From an uncultured Sphingomonadaceae bacterium (lineage in GTDB: Bacteria; Pseudomonadota; Alphaproteobacteria; Sphingomonadales; Sphingomonadaceae): a stretch of DNA of 64,000 nucleotides. The translations under genes and the position numbers were made by a program. Below the pieces are notes generated by a model, which did no database searches, was not told where the DNA came from, and saw only the letters and a list, made by a program, of their open reading frames with translations. Positions within the stretch are counted from its first letter, which is position 1; the number at the start of each line of letters is the position of its first letter. The stretch covers positions 124,001-188,000 of the forward strand of contig CANLQE010000002.1 of assembly GCA_947493215.1 (NCBI GenBank), in the 5' to 3' direction. Positions 59,815-64,000 of this stretch are shown here, piece by piece.

Positions 59815-60633
59815 TCACGCTGCTGCCGCGATATGCCGGTATCGTTGCATAACCGGCGCTTCGAGCATACGCCCATTATGGCTAATCGCTTTGCCGCCGG
59901 CTGCATCAAAAGCATTGATGGCTTCTATGGCCTCGGCAATTTCAGCGGCAGTTGGTTTCATCGCTGCTGCAATGGCGGCAATTTGTTTGGGATGAATAGC
60001 GGCCTTGGCGTGAAAGCCCATCGCCTTTGCTTTGGCGGATTCTTCGGCCAGACCAGCCTCGTTGCCCATATCAATATAAGGCACGTCAATTGCAGCAACA
60101 GCAGCCGAAGCGCAGCACAGGATAAAGGCCCCGCGCGCAGCCAGTAACGGTTCCCATTCCAGCTTGGTGCCAAGCTCTGCAGAAAAATCGCCGCCACCAA
60201 ACATCATAGCGGTGACCCCAGCGCTCGCCGCAATGCCATCACCAGCGCGCAGGCCCTTGACCGTTTCAATGAGCGGGACCAGACCATCAATCCGATCGCC
60301 CAAAATCGCATGAGCAATTTCAACCTCGGCCGGACTTTCAACCATCGGCAGGAAAATAAGCGTCGGGAGATTATCGGCGATCGACAACGCGAGCAGGTCA
60401 GCAAGACCGGCGGCGGTCTTGAGGCCATTGATTCGCACCGCCGTTTTTGCTCGGTCGAGCGCTTTAAGCGCACCCAGAACGGATTCGCGTGCGCTATCTT
60501 TCTGATCCGCAGGGACCGAATCTTCCAGATCGATACAGATCAGGTCAGCACCACTATTCGCCGCTTTCTCAAAGCGTTCAGGGCAATTGGCGGGCACAAA
60601 AAGGAAGTTGGTAAAACCGTTCATAAGGTCCAT
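59815..60633 (-). CDS. CitE-like lyase (HpcH/HpaI aldolase/citrate lyase family)
   Basis: About 272 residues: NFLFVPANCPERFEKAA (the start of CitE-type lyases), CIDLEDSVPADQK with metal-binding Glu/Asp, VRINGLKT, PLIETVKGLRAG, MFGGGDFSAELG, and GFHAKAAIHPKQI. Malyl-, citramalyl- or related beta-hydroxyacyl-CoA lyases have this set. ATG at 60633 is chosen; 60639 and 60624 are alternatives and no ribosome site decides. First gene of the operon to 55722. Operator copy 8 is 33 bp upstream and shared with the DUF1838 gene. Confidence 0.9.
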   Translation of the reverse strand: MDLMNGFTNFLFVPANCPERFEKAANSGADLICIDLEDSVPADQKDSARESVLGALKALDRAKTAVRINGLKTAAGLADLLALSIADNLPTLIFLPMVESPAEVEIAHAILGDRIDGLVPLIETVKGLRAGDGIAASAGVTAMMFGGGDFSAELGTKLEWEPLLAARGAFILCCASAAVAAIDVPYIDMGNEAGLAEESAKAKAMGFHAKAAIHPKQIAAIAAAMKPTAAEIAEAIEAINAFDAAGGKAISHNGRMLEAPVMQRYRHIAAAA

Positions 60634-60666
60634 TATCATGATTGATTGATATTGCCTCTTCACAAT

Positions 60667-60678
60667 TTGTCCGGACAA
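60667..60678. promoter_or_regulatory. Operator TTGTCCGGACAA, copy 8
   Basis: Perfect palindrome with flanks AAT/ATA between the CitE-like operon (minus) and the DUF1838 gene (plus). TATAAA at 60680-60685 directly follows and could be the plus-strand -10. Confidence 0.88.
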
Positions 60679-60748
60679 ATATAAAGTCAACTAGAAAGTG
60701 AAATTAATTGCATTGTTACCGGACGTAAATTTTAGGGAGAAGCGTGAA

Positions 60749-61657
60749 ATGAATCGATTTTTGAAGCAGACGGCCTTGGCGACCATGGTGGCATCATTTG
60801 CCATGAGTAGCCCTTCCGCTGCGCGGACACTGGATCCGAAAAAACCCGAAGATGCTCTGGAAATCATGAAACGGACGCAATGCGGCACCGCTGATGGTGT
60901 GCCCGCCGTTTATCACTGGTCCGGCAAAGTCTATTCGCGCGTGCAGGGGGAGCCCGATCGCCATCTCTACAATGGCGAGGGTATGAATGTTCGCCAATGC
61001 GTGAAGGTCGAAGACCCGAAGCGCGGTGTTGGATATCGGCAAGTCAGCCGCGAAGTGATGTTCTATCTTGATCCCAAGACCAATGAAGTGCTGCGCACCT
61101 GGGACAATCCGTGGACAGGCGAGACGGTCAAGGTCATGCAAATTGCCAATGATCCGGTGAACAGCCGTCCCAACTATCCTTACCGCGCCGATGGCACGCC
61201 TTATACGCTGCCCAATATTCGACAGCAGGGCAATTGGATGTTCATGCCGATCGAAGTGCCGCTGTTTTACCACAATGTGCTCGCAGGCGAGTATCAGGAT
61301 TATGTCGGCAACAAATATCACGCGATGGAAATTTTTGACTTCACCATGCTGGCCGACGAGATTCTCGATACCAAGAACCCGACGGCTTATCCCTCGATCA
61401 GTTGGGTGCGGATTTCCGACTGGATGCCGTGGATGAAAATGCGCGGGCGACAGGGGCAGATGGTGTTTAACGCCATGGGCGCGAAGCTGAAAAATTATGA
61501 CGAGCTGCCAGACGTGATCAAGGATGAAATTGCGCTCAACTATCCCGAATATACCGCGCCGCCACCGGGTGATGATCCGCGCAAGAATGAAACGACTTGG
61601 ACGGTGTTCAAAGAGATGATCGACGCGGAACGGGCGGCAGAGGAAGCGAAGAAATAA
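60749..61657 (+). CDS. DUF1838 family exported protein
   Basis: 302 residues with a signal peptide (FLKQTALATMVASFAMSSPSAA). The mature body has the DUF1838 pattern: VYHWSGKVYSRVQGEPDRH, GYRQVSREVMFYLDPKTNE, NYPYRADGTPYTLPN, and SWVRISDWMPWMKMRGRQGQ. Function not known for the family, which recurs in sphingomonad and marine catabolic clusters. ATG at 60749 with AGGGAG at 9 bp; a longer frame from 60698 has no such site. Controlled by operator copy 8. Ends before a clear terminator. Confidence 0.86.
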   Translation: MNRFLKQTALATMVASFAMSSPSAARTLDPKKPEDALEIMKRTQCGTADGVPAVYHWSGKVYSRVQGEPDRHLYNGEGMNVRQCVKVEDPKRGVGYRQVSREVMFYLDPKTNEVLRTWDNPWTGETVKVMQIANDPVNSRPNYPYRADGTPYTLPNIRQQGNWMFMPIEVPLFYHNVLAGEYQDYVGNKYHAMEIFDFTMLADEILDTKNPTAYPSISWVRISDWMPWMKMRGRQGQMVFNAMGAKLKNYDELPDVIKDEIALNYPEYTAPPPGDDPRKNETTWTVFKEMIDAERAAEEAKK

Positions 61658-61681
61658 CGCTTTCTTTCAGAGTTTCTCCCT

Positions 61682-61711
61682 AGGGGTCGGCCTGTTGGTC
61701 GGCCTCTTTTT
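61682..61711 (+). terminator. Rho-independent terminator
   Basis: AGGGGTCGGCC-TGTT-GGTCGGCCTCT (11-bp stem with wobble pairs), then TTTT, 24 bp past the DUF1838 stop; also lies just beyond the opposing gene's stop at 61715. Confidence 0.85.
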
Positions 61712-61714
61712 GTC

Positions 61715-62401
61715 TTAAAACGGCTTGATATTGCCGAGAAACGCGGTGGAGAGCAACAGCAGATAGACGATCCAGACCCAGATACGGGTGGTGTCCATTG
61801 TCTTGCGCAGCGGGATTTCGGTTTCATCTGATGATCCCTCGGCAATCAACTTAACGAGCTGCGGCCCGACGGGTTTAAATGCCACATCGATCATGATCGC
61901 GGCGGCAAAGATGAGGCCGAACATCAGCGCTTTAGTCGCGAGCCAGACCGGGATCAGCGGCTCCCCTTGGGCTAGCGACACAATGCCAAGGCCCAGATAG
62001 AAGACGGTCAGACCGATTTTGAGGATCGATTCAATTTTCCGGTCGCGCGCGGCCCGTTCTGTCTGGTCATGGATATGCGCGTCCCATACCAGCCATATCC
62101 AGACAGCGCCGACTGCCCAAGACAACGCCACGGCCCAGCCGGGCAAATCCCACCAGCCGCCAGCATCGACCATGGTGATCGTCAGCGGCACCATCAGCGC
62201 CCAAGCGGTGCGCGGTACCATGTCGAGATTGACGAGCAGTTGCAGCAAAACCAGCCGTTGCGGCAGATCATATTTCTCCCGCTTACGAAAATGCTGACCG
62301 AGCATGAACACGCCGACATCGGCGCCGAGCCACAGGACGAACAACAGGATGTGGACGAAGACCAGCCATTGATAAAAGGAAATGTTCAATATCTCTGTCA
62401 T
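61715..62401 (-). CDS. Polytopic membrane protein of unknown function
   Basis: 228 residues with about six hydrophobic helices: FYQWLVFVHILLFVLWLGADVG, LTITMVDAGGW..ALSWAVGAVWIWLVW, LTVFYLGLGIVSLAQ, ATKALMFGLIFAAAIMID, and WIVYLLLLSTAFLG. Histidine in the first helix (VHILLF) recalls CopD/DUF2269-type proteins, but the family is not certain. ATG at 62401; the frame extends to 62419 without a ribosome site. Operator copy 9 lies 46 bp upstream, so it belongs to the regulon. Confidence 0.75.
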   Translation of the reverse strand: MTEILNISFYQWLVFVHILLFVLWLGADVGVFMLGQHFRKREKYDLPQRLVLLQLLVNLDMVPRTAWALMVPLTITMVDAGGWWDLPGWAVALSWAVGAVWIWLVWDAHIHDQTERAARDRKIESILKIGLTVFYLGLGIVSLAQGEPLIPVWLATKALMFGLIFAAAIMIDVAFKPVGPQLVKLIAEGSSDETEIPLRKTMDTTRIWVWIVYLLLLSTAFLGNIKPF

Positions 62402-62446
62402 CGCGCTCAATCCCCGCATTTTGCTGCATCACCGTCATAACTATAT

Positions 62447-62458
62447 ATGTCCGGACAA
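62447..62458. promoter_or_regulatory. Operator ATGTCCGGACAA (one mismatch), copy 9
   Basis: 11 of 12 bases match. It is 46 bp upstream of the membrane-protein gene and just past the stop of the preceding gene at 62469. Confidence 0.75.
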
Positions 62459-62468
62459 ATTGCAATGG

Positions 62469-62933
62469 TTAGTCGCGCAGGCGATGCTCATCGCACAAGG
62501 TACGCTTGAACAACCGTCCATCCTTAAACCAATGCCAGGTCCGCGCGCGGTGATGGCCATCGTCGCCGAGACAGATAATCTCATAGAAATTTGCACCGGG
62601 ATCATCCTTGCGATTGAGGTTGAGCAGGATCAGGCCAAAGTCGGTTTCCCAAGCGCAGCCATCAAAATTTTCATTATCCCACCACAGCTTGCCATCGCGC
62701 AGCACACCGTTCAGCGTGGAGCTATATTCGCGACCATCATCCCATCGAAACAGATTTTTCTGGATATAGGCATAGGGCCCTTCGCTAGGAAAAATGCACT
62801 CCACGCGGGCCTGATGTTGATCGACTAGTTTGTTGTCGGTGTCGACGTGACGATACACACCGATCCATGTTCCCTCGTGTTTCATCATGCCGGGCATAAT
62901 GTCCGTCAGTATCGCTCTATTTTTAAGATTCAC
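62469..62933 (-). CDS. Lipocalin-like protein of unknown family
   Basis: 154 residues, rich in aromatic and charged strands: GTWIGVYRHVDTDNKLVDQHQ, YIQKNLFRWDDGREYSSTLNG, LWWDNENFDGCAWETDFGLILLNL, RTWHWFKDGRLFKR. The alternating pattern suggests a small beta barrel (DUF3598/lipocalin-like), but no family can be named with certainty. The GTG at 62933 has AAGGG at 9 bp; ATGs at 62897 and 62888 are alternatives. Divergent from the LysR gene. Co-directional with the membrane protein, which has its own operator. Confidence 0.7.
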   Translation of the reverse strand: MNLKNRAILTDIMPGMMKHEGTWIGVYRHVDTDNKLVDQHQARVECIFPSEGPYAYIQKNLFRWDDGREYSSTLNGVLRDGKLWWDNENFDGCAWETDFGLILLNLNRKDDPGANFYEIICLGDDGHHRARTWHWFKDGRLFKRTLCDEHRLRD

Positions 62934-63061
62934 GCCCTAATACCCTTGTTTCTCGACATAATTTGGCTTCCGTTAGGCGACATGATAGGACGCAGCTAAC
63001 AACCGGTATTGGATTTTGCACAGCCATTGATTGTGGCGATATCGAGTGGAAGGAACTGATC

Positions 63062-64000
63062 ATGGACCAACCTGACCTGCGTCAGCGTTTTATCAAGCCG
63101 TCGATGGATCCACAGAAATTACAGCATTTTCTCTCGGTCTATGACACTGGAAGCTTTTCCCGCGCTGCAAGCAATAATGATGTCAGCCAGCAAGCGGTTT
63201 CCAAAAGCGTGGCCAAGCTCGAAGAAAGTCTCGGCGTCAGATTGTTCGAGCGCGGCGCCTTTGGTGCGGAGCCTACGCGTTTTGGCCATGCGCTGGCGCG
63301 GCGGGCCAAGGTCATCACGGCAGAAAGCCGTCTGGCTGCAGCAGAGATCAGCGCTTTGCGCGGCGCAGATCGCGGTTATGTACGAATCGGGCTGGGTTGG
63401 TCTTTCCTCACCAGAATTGCGCCGCTGGTGATCAACCGGTTCAACGAAAAACAGCCCGGTGTCACGCTCAGCATCACCTCTGGCGATAGCAGGTCGCTCT
63501 ATGATAAATTGCTACGCGGAGAAGTCGAGTTTGTCGCCAGCGCGCCGCCCACCGACCTTGAAATCGACAATGCCATCGAGACGACAGAAATGTTCGAGGA
63601 CCGGGATGTCATCATGATGCGCCGTGACCACCCTCTGGCGTCAAAGGACGCGGTAACTTTGGAAGACCTCGCTGCACAGACATGGCTGGTCTCGATGCAG
63701 CTTCAGATGCAATGGGAGCGCGTCTGCAACATTTTTCTCGCCGCGGGCCTCGCCCCGCCAAGCCGGTATGTTGATATGGATTCGGTTATCCTCGCCAAAT
63801 CCACCCTGTTACAAAGCGATGCGGTTATGCTGCTAGCGAAGGAATTATTCGCAACCGAGGAAGAGCAAGCGCAATATCACATTATCGAGGAGACAGAATT
63901 TCCTGTCGCCCGTACCGCTTATTTTGCAATGCGCCGTAATTCGGTGCTGCAACCGGTGGCGCAAACCCTGAAAAACGAACTGATCACTGCGTGTCGCGCT
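63062..64000 (+). CDS. LysR-family transcriptional regulator (3' partial)
   Basis: 313 codons without a stop; the end lies outside the window. N-terminal helix-turn-helix: LQHFLSVYDTGSFSRAASNNDV and SQQAVSKSVAKLEESLGVRL (split over two segments), ERGAFGAEPTRFG. The C-terminal periplasmic-binding-like domain starts at ~residue 100 (YVRIGLGWSFLTRI). ATG at 63062 with AAGGA at 7 bp. LysR proteins act as activators responding to a pathway acid. It could regulate the divergent gene at 62933. No LysR-type T-N11-A site can be assigned from sequence alone. Confidence 0.9.
   Translation, partial: MDQPDLRQRFIKPSMDPQKLQHFLSVYDTGSFSRAASNNDVSQQAVSKSVAKLEESLGVRLFERGAFGAEPTRFGHALARRAKVITAESRLAAAEISALRGADRGYVRIGLGWSFLTRIAPLVINRFNEKQPGVTLSITSGDSRSLYDKLLRGEVEFVASAPPTDLEIDNAIETTEMFEDRDVIMMRRDHPLASKDAVTLEDLAAQTWLVSMQLQMQWERVCNIFLAAGLAPPSRYVDMDSVILAKSTLLQSDAVMLLAKELFATEEEQAQYHIIEETEFPVARTAYFAMRRNSVLQPVAQTLKNELITACRA

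Overview
The window looks like chromosome or megaplasmid from a sphingomonad-type alphaproteobacterium. This is inferred from three large TonB-dependent receptors, a dense set of catabolic acyl-CoA/SDR/VOC genes and moderate GC; it was not tested by any search. I see no rRNA, tRNA, CRISPR array or insertion sequence.

Layout. (1) 1-3.8 kb: ordinary genes: a DedA-like/flavin disulfide reductase fusion cut by the left edge, a CDP-alcohol phosphatidyltransferase and a CNT nucleoside transporter. (2) 3.9-29.97 kb: a catabolic block with a TonB receptor, several SDRs, a limonene-epoxide-hydrolase-like enzyme, an SCP-x-type thiolase/DUF35 pair, a ketosteroid isomerase with all three catalytic residues (Tyr14, Asp38, Asp99), an acyl-CoA dehydrogenase pair, two medium-chain reductases, an E1-alpha/E1-beta/lipoyl-domain set, a LuxR-type regulator, a Rieske oxygenase, GST, VOC, ThuA-like protein, crotonase and acyl-CoA synthetase. 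The content resembles bacterial steroid (or similar polycyclic/terpenoid) side-chain and early ring metabolism; ring-opening genes are absent. (3) 30-62.9 kb: a second catabolic block: exported proteins, a Tat-type flavin amine oxidase, an alpha/beta hydrolase, two TonB receptors, a plus-strand operon (39.8-45.7 kb) of VOC/DUF1330/YciI/AhpD-like proteins with an MFS transporter, a long minus-strand operon (54.9-45.7 kb) with two MmgE/PrpD proteins, a PaaK-like ligase, an amidase, SDR, GFA, PuuE-like and crotonase proteins, a HutC-type GntR regulator, and a second minus-strand operon (60.6-55.7 kb) of CitE-like lyase, MaoC hydratase, acyl-CoA dehydrogenase and two class III CoA-transferases. 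The window ends inside a LysR gene.

The strongest new signal is a palindromic operator, TTGTCCGGACAA, found nine times (one copy with a single mismatch, two variant types). Every copy is intergenic in block 3 and lies close to a start codon; none is in blocks 1-2. Its GT-N4-AC core fits the HutC/GntR class, so the GntR protein at 54934-55713 is the natural candidate regulator. This would define one regulon of at least ten transcription units.

A second signal is a segmental duplication: [alpha/beta hydrolase, terminator, TonB receptor, paired operators] occurs twice in tandem. In the second copy the hydrolase has decayed to a short pseudogene at about 36793-36942. A weaker degenerate inverted repeat (CTGCC-N5-GGCTAGT type) recurs upstream of several block 2 genes and may mark a second regulon.
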